A DNA stretch of 64,000 bases from Nipponacmea schrenckii. Taxonomy: Eukaryota; Mollusca; Gastropoda; Lottiidae. This document shows, one piece after another, positions 47,548 through 58,731 of the stretch; within the stretch, counting starts at the first letter, position 1; each line of letters begins with the position of its first letter. The stretch lies in the NCBI GenBank assembly GCA_030562195.1, contig JAUJPP010000011.1, forward strand, positions 2,232,001 to 2,296,000, written 5' to 3'. The notes under the pieces are model-generated. The model saw only the letters and a list, made by a program, of their open reading frames with translations, was not told the DNA's origin and searched no databases. The translations under genes were made by a program, and so were the position numbers.

Positions 47548-47864
47548 TCATGGTTTTGCCAATGGTTTTAAGAAAAGGTTCTTCCCTGAAGGGGGTTAAC
47601 CTCGTTCCTGCCATAAAACGTATAAGAAGTGCTACAGCACCAAAGCAGTTTGCACGAATATCTAAAGAGAAAAAAACTGAAGAGATAGAATTAACGGAGA
47701 TTGAGGGAATTGTTGGTAGTATGACAAATGAAACACTACAGGATGTTTTGGAAATGTCTGGGCGCGATTACAATGTAGCAGATGCAAGACTTGTCCTTCA
47801 TTTCCTGATTGTATTAGCTAATGAAGTGGGTCAACCTGGTCAGAAATTACAAGCCCATAATCAG
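47548..47864 (+). CDS. Candidate internal or first coding exon of an unrecognised gene
   Basis: An ORF from ATG 47550 reads 105 codons to CAG at 47862-47864, followed by GTATGC, a good splice donor. A strong acceptor (TTGTTTAATTTTATTTAG) ends at 47547, two bases before the ATG. The coding part ends in phase 0. The product is basic at its N-terminus (VLRKGSSLKGVNLVPAIKRI), then acidic and helical (KTEEIELTEIEGIVGSM), then hydrophobic helix-rich (DARLVLHFLIVLANEVG). Codon use is balanced and free of repeats, unlike nearby shadows. I do not recognise the family. It may be host-derived or belong to a DNA transposon. The next exon would lie in or beyond the N gap at 47958. Confidence 0.45.
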
Positions 47865-47957
47865 GTATGCTTCATTTAATACATTGATTGAAATTTCACT
47901 CGTATTGGTTGTTTTCTATATATATATTTATATAACATAATTATAAGTCATTCTCGC

Positions 47958-48457
47958 NNNNNNNNNNNNNNNNNNNNNNNNNNNNNNNNNNNNNNNNNNN
48001 NNNNNNNNNNNNNNNNNNNNNNNNNNNNNNNNNNNNNNNNNNNNNNNNNNNNNNNNNNNNNNNNNNNNNNNNNNNNNNNNNNNNNNNNNNNNNNNNNNNN
48101 NNNNNNNNNNNNNNNNNNNNNNNNNNNNNNNNNNNNNNNNNNNNNNNNNNNNNNNNNNNNNNNNNNNNNNNNNNNNNNNNNNNNNNNNNNNNNNNNNNNN
48201 NNNNNNNNNNNNNNNNNNNNNNNNNNNNNNNNNNNNNNNNNNNNNNNNNNNNNNNNNNNNNNNNNNNNNNNNNNNNNNNNNNNNNNNNNNNNNNNNNNNN
48301 NNNNNNNNNNNNNNNNNNNNNNNNNNNNNNNNNNNNNNNNNNNNNNNNNNNNNNNNNNNNNNNNNNNNNNNNNNNNNNNNNNNNNNNNNNNNNNNNNNNN
48401 NNNNNNNNNNNNNNNNNNNNNNNNNNNNNNNNNNNNNNNNNNNNNNNNNNNNNNNNN
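47958..48457. other. Assembly gap (500 N)
   Basis: Exactly 500 N between the orphan exon and the LINE tail. Any following exon or the body of the upstream LINE copy would be hidden here. Confidence 0.99.
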
Positions 48458-48600
48458 CATAGCAAATCTTAAACTATAAAATTCCATTCGCCACTGAACA
48501 AGTCTCACCCCAGGTCACCCAACTTTCAAAACTCTAAACTACATTTATTTAAAATTTTATTTTCAATGTTTATAAATCATGCATAAAATTTATACTATAT

Positions 48601-48727
48601 TTTATTATATTAAATGTTGCGAAGCAGATTCAATTAAGCTTCGAGCTTCTTTCTGTATCGCTATTATGTAATTTGAATTTTCACATGTATATTTGAAAAT
48701 AAAAATATTGTTTAAAAAAAAAAAAAT
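48601..48727 (+). mobile_element. 3' tail of an upstream LINE copy
   Basis: GCAGATTCAATTAAGCTTCGAGCTTCTTTCTGTAT... up to AAATAAAAATATTGTTT and an A13 tract (48716-48727) matches the 3' end of the LINE that follows (52240-52345: GCAGATTAGAATAAGCTCC, CTTGTTTCCGTATTG, AAATAAATATTGTTT). The previous copy's body is missing or in the gap. 48458-48600 shows nothing recognisable. Confidence 0.7.
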
Positions 48728-48867
48728 CACCTCAGGTTTGTTATTGTAAGCTAGCAGGTCATTGTCCTATTCACTTTAATCATATTCACCAATTGTCCTG
48801 TAATTTGCCCAAGTATTTTCTACTTTCATATCAAAACCATTTAGGCAAACAATCCCTTCTTCGTTCT

Positions 48868-48894
48868 GGTGATATCCACCCCAATCCTGGGCCA
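48868..48894 (+). other. 2A-like motif GDIHPNPGP upstream of the endonuclease
   Basis: In frame 1 the sequence reads LLRSGDIHPNPGP. The canonical 2A ribosome-skipping motif is D-V/I-E-x-N-P-G-P; here E is H. Similar motifs before the endonuclease are known from invertebrate non-LTR elements. The endonuclease frame starts one frame away, so a frameshift lies near 48895. Confidence 0.65.
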
Positions 48895-49560
48895 AAATCT
48901 ATTTAGTATACTACATCTGAATGTCCGTTCCCTCTGTCCTAAATTAGATCTTGTAACAGCAGAATTCTCAGATATTGATGTTTTGGCCTTTTCAGAAACT
49001 TGGCTTTCCTCGAATTCTGATATCGATAATCTTAGTATTCCTGGTTTTCATTCTCCAATATTTTGTCATAGAGACATTGGAATTGGGGGTGGTGTGGGGT
49101 TATACATTCGAAATAGTATTTTTTTTAAACCTAAACCAGAATTACAAGTCCCAGGATTAGAAGCAGTATGGGCTGAATTAATTCAAAATAATCAACATTA
49201 TTTAGTAGGTGTATTTTACAGACCTCCTTCGAGCAAGCGTACATACTGGAATCTTATTGAGGAAAGCATTGAATCGGCCATTGAATTAAATAAAAACATA
49301 GTAATAGTTGGAGATTTTAATGTTAACTTTTTATCTGAAAATAATAGTCCCTTACATTATATTATATCTCGCTTTAATTTAACTCAAATTATAAATACAC
49401 CAACTAGAACTACTGATACCTCTAGCTCTTTATTAGACGTTGCTATAGTCCTGATTTTATCGAAAGCAATGACACTCTACCGTGCACCATAAGTGACCAC
49501 AACCCCATTTTAATTAAAGTGAAGTTTTATAAATTAATTAGATACCCGTTTTACAGAAAA
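48869..49560 (+). pseudogene. LINE APE endonuclease domain
   Basis: ILHLNVRSL (N-terminal Asn motif), FSETWLSS (catalytic Glu), VGVFYRPPSS and VIVGDFNVNF (Asp/Asn pair) occur in order in the 207-codon frame 48869-49492. Its apparent start is only GTG inside the 2A-like segment. A one-base deletion near 49450 shifts the frame. The final SDHNPI motif (Asp-His catalytic pair) is at 49491-49508 in the new frame. All expected catalytic residues are present. The domain nicks target DNA to prime reverse transcription. Confidence 0.85.
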
Positions 49561-50150
49561 ATTTGGAACTACAACAATTTTAACCCCACTGAATTAAATG
49601 ATTTTTACTTTAATGTTAATTGGAAAGATACTTTAGAATCTTCTGATATAAACTTTTGCGCACAAACAGTTACCAATAAAATATTAGAAGGAATAAATCT
49701 GTATGTACCTAATAAAACAGTTTTGATAAGACCGCGTGATACGGAATGGATGAATGGATACCTTCGCAGACTCATTCGTAAACGAAATAAAACTCACTAA
49801 AAGACAAAATCATCCAATTCACCTATATATTGGCAACAATTTCGAAAACAAAGAAACTTTGTAATATCTGAAATTAGACGAGTTAAAAGGGAGTTCTATA
49901 TTAACCTTGACAATTCAATTAATTCGGAAAATTTTAGCGACAGAAATTGGTGGAAACTTTTAAAAAATGTGCTGTCTAAAAAAGGCAATACTTATAAGGA
50001 ATCATTCCCTCTAATTTATAATAACACGATTATTGATTCTGATCATGACAAAGCGGATATTTTTAACACCTTTTTCACTAATCAAGCCCATGTAGATGAT
50101 GATGACGACGAGTTACCTCCCCTTATTTATTGTGACAAAAAAAGATAGAT
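49519..50150 (+). pseudogene. LINE linker between endonuclease and reverse transcriptase
   Basis: ORF 49519-49800 continues the frame entered at the endonuclease frameshift and ends at a TAA (49798-49800). The same frame reads on with YWQQFRKQRNFVISEIRRVKRE, NWWKLLKNVL and an acidic DDDDDEL run to a TAG at 50146-50148. It matches the remnant at 27602-27704. It is part of the LINE ORF2-like polyprotein with no catalytic role that I can name. Confidence 0.75.
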
Positions 50151-51093
50151 CAATATATTTATACTCCTTTTGACGTCGAAAATATTTTAAATAACCTTAA
50201 TTCTAATAAGGCTACTGGTCCTGATTTTATCAACAATAAAATTTTGTTCTAAAACATTATCAAATCCCTTGTCAAAACTTTTCAATCTCTGTGAAGAATA
50301 TGGGGTATTCCCAGATATTTGGAAGAACGCCAATGTCACACCTCTACATAAGAAAGATGATCCCACTATGTGTTCTAATTATCGTCCGATTTCCTTAATA
50401 AGTTGTATTGGAAAAGCTTTTGAGAAACTTATTTATAAACGCATTTTTAGTTTCCTTACACATAATAATATTCTAACTAAATACCAATCTGGGTTCATTC
50501 CAAAAGACTCAACTACTTACCAGTTAATATCTATTTATGATGACGTCTTAAGAAACCTAGACAATGGCATAGAAACGAAAATGGTTTTCTTTGATATAAG
50601 TCGTGCTTTTGATAAAATTTGGCTAAAGGCCCTGTCACACAAACTTAACTCAGTAGGAATACGTGGTAAACTTTTAGCTCTTTTAGAGAATTATCTTACA
50701 GAGAGAAATCAATCAGTAGTTTTAAATGGCGTAAGGTCAAATAGTAAGCAATTGAACGCCGGTGTTCCCCAAGGCTCTGTGCTTGGGCCGCTTCTTTTTC
50801 TGGTTTTTATAAATGATATTACAGAACATATAAATTCTAATATACGCCTTTTCGCTGATGACACCTCGCTTTATCTTAGTATTGAAGATAAAGCGAGGTG
50901 TTGTCAAATGCTTAATGAAGATATTCAAACTATTTTTGATTGGTCAAGAAAATGGAAAGTGACTTTTAATCCCGACAAAACAACATGTATAACTTTTTCG
51001 AGAAAGATAACCCCTTCTGTTTTTGCCCTTAATTTTAATGGAACTATTTTAACTGATTCTGATTCTCACAAACACTTGGGAGTTATTTTTTAA
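50151..51093 (+). pseudogene. LINE reverse transcriptase domain
   Basis: NLNSNKATGPD at about 50195-50225 opens the domain in one frame. After a frame change the main frame (50269-51093; its first codon is TTG and not a real start) shows IWKNANVTPLHKK, SNYRPISLI, FFDISRAFDKIW (first catalytic Asp), AGVPQGSVLGPLLFLVFINDI, LFADDTSLYL (FADD catalytic box) and HLGVIF. The frame ends at 51091-51093 in a T-run with one extra T; reading resumes in the next ORF. Length and motif order are complete for the palm and fingers. Confidence 0.9.
50861..50901. repeat. 17-bp perfect inverted repeat inside the reverse transcriptase
   Basis: Arms 50861-50877 (ACACCTCGCTTTATCTT) and 50885-50901 are perfect reverse complements with a 7-nt loop. 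They lie directly after the FADD codons and are part of the open frame (TSLYLSIEDKARCC). Confidence 0.9.
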
Positions 51094-51094
51094 T

Positions 51095-52018
51095 AAAGAT
51101 TGTTTTTGGACTGCGCATATAAATTATATTGTATCGAAATCTTCTAAAATGATTGACTGTCTTCGAAGCCTCAAATATAGACTCTCAAGGAAATCACTAG
51201 AAACTCTATACAAACAATTCATTTTACCCATTTTTGATTACGCAGACGTACTCTGGTCAAACTGTTCTCAATTCGATTCCAACAAGCTTGAAAAGTTACA
51301 TTTAGATGCAATACGCACAATTACAGGTCTCGTACGTGGCACGTCTCATATAGTTTTATATAAAGAATCCGGGTTCACTACTTTGCACGACCGCAGATCT
51401 TTTCATAAATTAGTTTTATTTTACAAGATGGCTAAAAGGTTAACACCTCAATATCTGAGTATTCTGGTTCCACCAGAAACGTCTATTTTGAATCCATATT
51501 CCGTTAGAAATTCAGATCAGCTTCGTACCATATCTTGTAAAACAGAATCTTATAAGTCATCATTTTTACCTTCTTCTGTATTATCCTGGAACAGTCTATC
51601 ATCTTCCGTACGCAACTCTACCTCCTTAAGTATATTCAAAAACAAAATATCTAAATTATACCCAATATCAGACGTTCCTTCATATTTTTACTTTGGTGAA
51701 CGCTCCCTGTAGATCGTCCACACCAGATTACGACATTCCAAATCATCTCTTAATGCTCACAAATTCTTAATGCACATTTCTGATAATCCATCCTGCTCAT
51801 GTGGCCACTTATTTGAAGACAGCGAGCATTTCCTTCTTTTCTGTAGAAACTTTTCTTCTCATCGTTCATCAACTATTGACCTTCTACCTCAACACCACAA
51901 TTCTATATCAGCTCTCTTACACGGCATTCCCTCTCTATCCTTCCAAATTAACGTTAATATATTCCAAACTGTACATAACTTCATTTCTTCAACCAAACGT
52001 TTTGACCCCATTACGTGA
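51095..52018 (+). pseudogene. LINE thumb and C-terminal domain
   Basis: The frame covering 51149-52018 carries SLKYRLSRKSLETLYKQFILP, FDYADVLW and LHLDAIRTITG, then one in-frame TAG at 51710-51712, then LMHISDNPSCSCGHLFEDSEHFLLFC. This C-S-C-G-x-E-x-H-x-C cluster is typical of the end of this LINE group. Homologous to 28563-29391. Confidence 0.85.
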
Positions 52019-52345
52019 TATATACCTCACACACATTGACTGTTATCTTTATTTTAACTTGTTTAGAACGACCATCATACCACTGATTGATTTACTATTT
52101 CATTTATCCATCCATTTATTCATTCATTCATCCATCCATTCATTATTCATTTATTCATTGTTCACTTTTCCATTGTTCATTTATTCATTATTCGTGTATT
52201 TATATATTTATTCATCTATATGTCCATTGTATATATATTATAGTCGAGGCAGATTAGAATAAGCTCCAAGCTTGTTTCCGTATTGACTACTGTAAATCCT
52301 GTATATAGAAATTGATATTGTTTAATGAAATAAATATTGTTTAAA

Positions 52346-52986
52346 CCAAAGAAACCCAAAAGAAAATATTCCCCCGAGATCATCACTTCCACTAATGGAA
52401 TGTACCAGGTAAAAAATATACCTAATGTTGCCAAAAAACCTTGCCAAAGAAAAAGGCCTGTTAACGAGAGGACAAGGCCACGATAAGTTTGTACATAGGC
52501 CTAGTAGTAGATATAGTTATCAAGTATTTGTATTTTTTGTTTTATTGTCATGTATATATTTATTTGTTTATATTACTATGTTTTATTGTATTGTTGTATT
52601 ATACATTGTATCTTCATTGCTATAATTCTGTTATCGTTATGTAATATTAAAGTGTTTTGTTTTGAGAATAATTATTTATTATAATTGATTTATGCGGTGA
52701 TGCATTGTGGGTGTGTAGATAATAGGTACTGCAGACAACAGCGCTACAACCGCCGAATACACTTTTCTTGTGTTTTTACCTCTTCAAGGCACTTTATTTC
52801 TATCAAAAACAATTAATATAATATAACATGATTTGTTAAGACCTTAAAGTATAGTTAAAAGGCATTAAAACTTTAAAACAAGTTGCATTTAGCTAAGATA
52901 AAACATCGACGGCTCATTACTGTTACGCCATTTGCATTATGGGTACAACCGCCGAACACCTTTTTTTGTACCAAAATCAAATAAAA
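52346..52986. other. No gene seen
   Basis: AT-rich sequence with two similar ACAACCGCCGAA words (52747 and 52947). The 66-codon ORF 52425-52625 is hydrophobic low-complexity and not convincing. Confidence 0.4.
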
Positions 52987-53093
52987 CTAGAACTGTGAAC
53001 AGCTCCGAGCGTGGCAACTATGCGTTACTCCATGGATTTCGAACATTTTGAAACTTCTAACCTGCTAGCTTTCAATTCCGGTACTTTTCAGCC
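52987..53093 (+). repeat. Family III head, first copy
   Basis: CTAGAACTGTGAACAGCTCC (stem CTGT-GA-ACAG right after CTAGA) begins a ~105-bp segment that is nearly identical to 59145-59253. It is interrupted at 53094 by a THAP-bearing inverted-repeat element. Family III body sequence reappears at 57118-57350, so the original copy may span the insertion. Confidence 0.8.
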
Positions 53094-53210
53094 TACAATG
53101 GGGAACCAAACTCAAATTATCTGCCCCTGAAGATGGCGCCACCGACTAGGGTCCCGGAAGTCGATATCACGCTTACTGACAGCCATACTTCCACTAATAC
53201 GCGATCGTGA

Positions 53211-53410
53211 ATGATGCCTATAACTTGTTATTGTGTTCCGGGATGTTCGAAGACGGGAGGATTTTTGTTTCCCACTGAAAATATTCGTCGGAAACAGTGA
53301 ATTGTGGCCGTAAGCAGGCGGAAATCTTCGAAAGGAGATACACTGTGGCCCACTTCGTCCAGTGTCGACTGCAAGTGCAAGGAATGGAAAGGAGTGGAAT
53401 TTACGTCCTC
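53211..53410 (+). pseudogene. THAP zinc-finger first exon, nonsense mutated
   Basis: From ATG 53211 (or 53214) the frame reads CYCVPGCSKTGGFLFPTENI and RRKQ. This is the start of a THAP zinc-coordinating domain (C-X2-4-C pair, then the F-P strand). An in-frame TGA at 53298-53300 stands where the family has its conserved Trp, consistent with TGG to TGA. Downstream, an AHF at 53348-53356 in another frame recalls the CxxHF end of the domain but its Cys is missing. So the finger is broken. THAP domains bind DNA in transcription factors and in P-type transposases. Confidence 0.65.
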
Positions 53411-54392
53411 CGGCAAGTGTTTGCTTTATTAGATAAGTTTCCTTTTGTAATTTTGAAATAGTTGTCATTGTATTAGTATGTCTATATTCTTTGAAAACCA
53501 TGGATGAAATGACTAGTGTTTTGTGGCAACTGTCTGATCACTGACAGCAATGTTTTACTGACTAAGCCTCTTCATGTTGTCTTATTATGGCCTAGTTTGC
53601 CTTTGATCTACAAATTAATTTATGAGGCCTATGATATTACTGAGAATTTTAATTCTAATAAGTGGGTTTATTTTTACTGGACATTTCTTTTAAGGAAGTG
53701 TGTTTGAAATTTTCATTCATTCATCCTATGAATATATAGACATACTAAGAATTAAGATGTGTTGAAGATTGAAATGCATTTTAAGATTATCAGTTTACAT
53801 AATAAAAGTACCGGTACGTTTCATTTTTTAAAATGATCCATTATTATGCCTATAAATCGGTATATATTATACTTATCTTTCTTGTACATGTAATCTATTC
53901 TGATGAACATTTTTAAAAAGAACACGAAAAAATTTGGATGCTAATAATGAAGCCCTGGTGTTGATTTTTTTTCCTAAAATTATTTTTGTTCTGTTCTGCT
54001 TGTTTCATTTCTTTTTTTCAGGTAACTCATGCCAGTCTTGTGGGCAAAGGCCATAGTTAAAAACACAGGTTAACATATTTAGGTGAGTTAAAAGTTTTTT
54101 GTATTTTACACATTTTTTAAACATTCAATTTTACAAAATAGGCATTTGGTCAACTGACCTCATTAACTGTTACCAGAGGCTAAACTGAAAAAAACCCACA
54201 GCAATTAGGCTGTTGTGAAAGTGCATCCAATCTCATATTTGCTTCCAAGACAACAGTTTTTTTATTTCTTGGTGAATACTAGCTAGTGTGTTTTTGTGAA
54301 TTGAAAAATACTGCTGCTGGAAAGGAACTGCATGTAAGTTTATACTTTATTTCTACAAATCATGACCTTATGTTTATATATTCTTTTTTCAG

Positions 54393-54478
54393 GAACAATT
54401 CCTTTGAGATGTCAGGAAAGCCTGTATCTGTTCCATCAGTTTTCCAGTGGTCTGAAGAAACAACAGATGAAACTTGGT
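54393..54478 (+). pseudogene. THAP second exon with AVPTIF-like box
   Basis: A polypyrimidine tract and AG (54391-54392) precede the exon, and GTGAGT follows at 54479-54484. The frame reads SGKPVSVPSVFQWSEETTDE; SVPSVF corresponds to the AVPTIF box that closes THAP domains. Its position about 1 kb after the first THAP exon supports one spliced gene. No later exon is recognised. Confidence 0.55.
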
Positions 54479-56221
54479 GTGAGTGTTCCTAATCACCCAA
54501 GGATGAACTTTGATTAATATCATGAAAAATCTTTAATTCATTGATAACTCTTGTCAACCTCCCAGACAAATCGACTGCCATTATAAATGTTGGCGCATTA
54601 TGATTGCCATCACTATTTTCATTTCTGCTCGGCATTCTGATTTAAAAAAAAAAAAAAAGAGTCTGTTGATGTTAGCCTCAAATACTTCAGAAAACTATTG
54701 TGTAGGATTTTCGTGAGTCATTGTCAAGTTTCTTTTCAAACTATTCAAGACAGCAGTGGATTGATTCTAATTTCAGTAGAGTATATTTGATGTCAGTATT
54801 GATATCTTTGTAAATGTCATAATTTGGAGTTACCAATAAATATTTTTTCCAATACCTATGTTCAAGATTTTTATTTCTGTCAATAAATACAACCCTAAAA
54901 AAGAAAACTGTTGTAATCTTTAAATTTGTAACAATTCAACCACAGAACTAATAGGTTGAAATCCTACTTGAACTGAAGGTTTTTGTTCAAGGAAATTTTC
55001 GACATAATTTTGGAAGGATTAAGTTTTGAATTTCTTTTTAAGTGAAGCGCAAAGGAAAATATTAGATCTAGGGCTAGTATTACCATAAATCAAACCAAAA
55101 TACTCAACTAGCCTCACTGACTACATTGTGCCCTAAAAATATACTCAGAATGTATTTTTGGGTCCTTAAAGAACACATTTCCCTTTTTGCCTACAAACTG
55201 TGAGTTGGATCCAAATTTCAGTCTGAAATTCCCCTCTATAAAATCATATTTCCAATTTTGAGTATAACTTAAATGGCCATGGTTGGCATTTTCAAAACCT
55301 TAAGACTATCTAAACTTGTTTTGAGGTTAATATTTCAATGATGCAAATAAGATTAGAACTACAAGGCCTACCATATTAATGTATGTAGGCTAGCCTACTG
55401 TGTGACCACAAAAATAATTCTGATAGCCTTAGATTGACGAAAAAGGTTTTTAAAATGGCAACAATAAAAAAATATTTTGAAATGTGGTTCATTTTCTCTA
55501 AAAATTTCTATGACTTGTAGGGTAATATGTTCAATGCAATGGGAAAATTTTAAAACTTTATATTTCTATAGACCCTAAAGTAGAAGCCACTCTTTGAGAA
55601 TGGAAATTAATTGACAATTATATTTGATTACTTGTGACGTGAAGAAAATTCAAAATTCAATAAGCACTAGCCTAGAACTGTATCAGTCCGGGCAGTAGAC
55701 CGGTCAGTAGAACTAGAAGACCACCGTAGTTGGCATACGGTAGGCCTAGTATTAATAGTATTAGCCTAGGCCTATTGAATCATGCCTACAATCATACATA
55801 GTTATCATTTGTCTTGTCTGGGATAAAGCAATGATTATCTAAGATTATCATTAAGATTTCAAGTATTTTTCAACTCCAATAATCAACAAACGACAGTCGC
55901 GAAGGAAATTTGTCCAAACCCCGGCTGTCACTTGACTAGGTCTACTTTCGATTCTCACAAACTTTCAGTGGACGTATTCGTTCGAAGCTTAGCCGACGGG
56001 TAAAACTGATTGTAACTTTTGGTTTAATGTTTTTTCTACCAGAAACCTCCCCTATTTTAGATTTTAGTTCCTTTTCAAAGTTTAGATAGGTCCCATAAAC
56101 CAAAATCACGCTTACTATTTACATAGTCGGCCATGATTGCACACAACGCTTTAGGACCGCAATAGTCGCCGCGCCCCCTACATCAAGGAAAGACAACTCG
56201 CGAGTTTGGTTCCCCATTGTA

Positions 56222-57117
56222 AGCGTAAACCTTCCGCTATAGAGGCAATTTTTTCTACTATAAGTTTCTACTATCAGTTCCTTATTAGATTTTTGTACAT
56301 GTCTAAGATTTCGGTAGGATATTTACATAAATTCCAAGCCAAATTTTAAGTAGGTAGTAAGATGACAATTTGTCATGAAATTTAAACTCTCTATATTCAA
56401 ATTTAAACATTATTTTGTAACTTTGGTTGTAATTAACATAGAGAGAAAATTCAAGCTATGTGATAATTTGCTTATTCACAGCTTTATAAAGAGATATTTT
56501 TTGAATTTGTATGCAAAAATTTTACAAAAAAATAAATTTTATTAGGGTTATCAGATTATATCATTAGATTAATTTACTCTTTGGCCACCTGTGTGCGTTG
56601 AACCGTGACTAAAGTGGTCAATAGTTCACCTGTGTTTTATAAGACTTATATGTCTGCTACTCTTCACATGCCTGTATTTGACATTTTTTTTATAAAATCA
56701 TTTCTATTTAAGATACGAACAAAATTCGAACTGATCAATGACAAGCGAATTTACTTCTTTAACTTGATGCATTTTTGAATTTGAAACAGATTTTATGAAA
56801 TAAAAAACCCAAAATTGGTATTTATTTTGTTAATTTATCTAAAATTAATGCTTAAATTTTCATGGTAAAACGACCATGTCGCATATCATTTAAGAGACAA
56901 TTTAATTTGGAGTCCAATGATGTATACCACATTGATGTGGGATGAATCTATTTTATGTTAGTACTGGAGTTGTAAAATTTAATTTTGCTTTTTTAAAATA
57001 TGCTTCTGCACTTTTGGCATATATCCTTTATTGAAGAGTTTTGAGGCTATTATAAAACAGAAAATCTCAAGTCAATGTGTTCATAAGGAAATGTAATATT
57101 GCCGTTCAAAGTTTCAA
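56222..57117. other. No gene seen; possible family III body
   Basis: AT-rich sequence between the THAP element and recognisable family III sequence. Weak resemblance to the superfamily layout only. Confidence 0.35.
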
Positions 57118-57350
57118 AAATGTCAGAATTCGGTTGGCTATAAAACCCAGAAGTTGATATTTTTCATTCAATATTGTCATATCTATAGACAGCTGAGGTC
57201 AAGGCCATTCTATATGGAAAATTTCAAGGTCATTGAAGGTGAAGGTCATAAGATATAAAATTTCAAATTTTAAAAAAATTTAAACGGGCATAAAATAAAT
57301 TTATGTTCGAAAATCAAAATTCTGTTTCAAACATCCTTTAGATAAGAGTC
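57118..57350 (+). repeat. Family III body, partial copy
   Basis: GGCTATAAAACCCAGAAGTT, ATCTATAGACAGCTGAGGTC and a GGTCATTGAAGGTGAAGGTC cluster match 59740-59960. Homology stops at about 57350, followed by unrelated sequence to about 58060 in which I see no gene. Confidence 0.75.
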
Positions 57351-58116
57351 ATGGCCCAATGCACACAGGTGTTAAGATGATTGACAGCTGTTTTAATGTA
57401 AGGTACGAGGGGTTGAAAGTTGATTCTCGAAAGCAAAGGCATCAGAATTTTTCTCACCTTCGAGGATTTAAACCCACGGAACGTATCTTTTTACCTTTCA
57501 ATTATTAGACGTAGATCGAATTCGCTCTCATTCCACAAAATTTGATATCTTAGTAAAGGGGGGAACCCTCTTTATATAACATAACATGGCGTCTTGCATC
57601 ATGGAATTTTACAGGTCACACAATCAAAATTTTATATAATTGTTGGTTATTTAGAATTTTTCTTACATCCTGAAATCTCGCCTATTCAGTTATCATTTAG
57701 AGCCACCGAATTGATCAGCAGAATGTAATTATATTTTATGTATCATTTGCTACCGCTTTCCCGGCCCGGCACAAAAAAAAAAAATTTTTTGTCAGCCAAA
57801 CTGATGGAAGTCAATAATATAAAGTATTAGCATCTGTTGCCAGTAAGTTACTAATTTATTTAACCCTCGTAAGAAACTTACAAGTATCACTCCTCATCAA
57901 GAGACAAAAATTATTATGAACATAGACATTTATTCTTTTAAAAAAAGTTTTATTAACTAGTTATAAACATGTATAAACCATTCAAATATATATACCTATA
58001 CAATATATAGAGTGTAGGAATCTTCTTTTTGGGGTTGTGTATGGGGTAGCCATAAAGGAATTATAGGTTTAAAAACTGATTTAAATTAAATAAAAAAATG
58101 GCATGCAACAACTAGA

Positions 58117-58232
58117 GATGTGACTGAACAAATGATGTGGTGAGTAGACATGGACGAAATAAGTATCTGACAGATAATTTTAACGTTATTTCACCCATGT
58201 GTATATTTCCACATCATTTTTTCAGCCACATC
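58117..58232. repeat. Long hairpin in 0.5-kb repeat copy 1
   Basis: Arms 58117-58140 and 58209-58232 pair at 22 of 24 positions, enclosing a 68-nt loop. Confidence 0.8.
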
Positions 58233-58613
58233 GTCAAAGTTATATCGGGTGATACAAATAAAAAAACGTAAAAAAAACTATAACACTTTTCTTTCTTTTC
58301 AGGACATACGTACAATATTCATGCTATTTATATGTACCAAATACAACAATGTTGTTTTGATACTTTTTCAAAAATTAAAGAAAAAAGGTGTTACCGATAT
58401 ATTTTTTTTATTCGAACGAAAATCGTAAAAAAAATATGAACAAAATACAAAAATTTAGAAGATGAAAGAAATGAATAAAATATATACATTATTATTGAAT
58501 ATGCTATTCAATAAATTCACATATCCTTTTATTCGAAAGTCGCGAAAGTCATAAAAGAATATATGATTTAAAAACTGAAATTAAATTAAAAAAAATGGCA
58601 TGCAACATCTAGA

Positions 58614-58731
58614 GATGTGACTGAACAAATGATGTGGAAAGTAGACATGGACGAAATAAGTATCTGACAGATAATTTTTACATGGTATTTCACCCATGTG
58701 TATATTTCCACATCATTTTTTCAGTCACATC
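58614..58731. repeat. Long hairpin in 0.5-kb repeat copy 2
   Basis: Arms 58614-58637 and 58708-58731 pair at 23 of 24 positions, with a 70-nt loop. Same structure as in copy 1. Confidence 0.8.

Larger units (their letters stand above)
48728..52345 (+). mobile_element. Near full-length APE-type LINE, frameshifted
   Basis: This non-LTR retrotransposon begins just after the A tract of an older copy. In order it holds a short N-terminal segment with a 2A-like motif, APE endonuclease, linker, reverse transcriptase, C-terminal CCHC-like domain, a 3' UTR with TTCA/TCCA simple repeat (about 52085-52200) and a tail ending ATAAATATTGTTT. It has at least four frame changes (about 48895, 49450, 50145-50250, 51090) and in-frame stops (49798, 51710). 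The lesions are few and small, so the insertion is fairly young or some are assembly errors. Jockey/CR1-like group by motif; clade not settled. Confidence 0.85.
53094..56221 (+). mobile_element. Inverted-repeat element carrying THAP-domain exons
   Basis: TACAATGGGGAACCAAACTC at 53094-53113 is repeated perfectly inverted at 56202-56221 (20 bp). The left end is promoter-like, with AAGATGGCGCC at 53130-53140 and CCCGGAAGT near 53154. THAP-like coding follows (53211 and 54393). About 1.7 kb downstream of the second exon shows no transposase. THAP domains are known in P-element-like and Kolobok transposases, so this may be a deletion derivative of such an element. It lies inside a family III head. 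An 8-bp target duplication is not evident, though AAGCGTAA after the right end also occurs in the uninterrupted copy near 59266. Confidence 0.65.
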
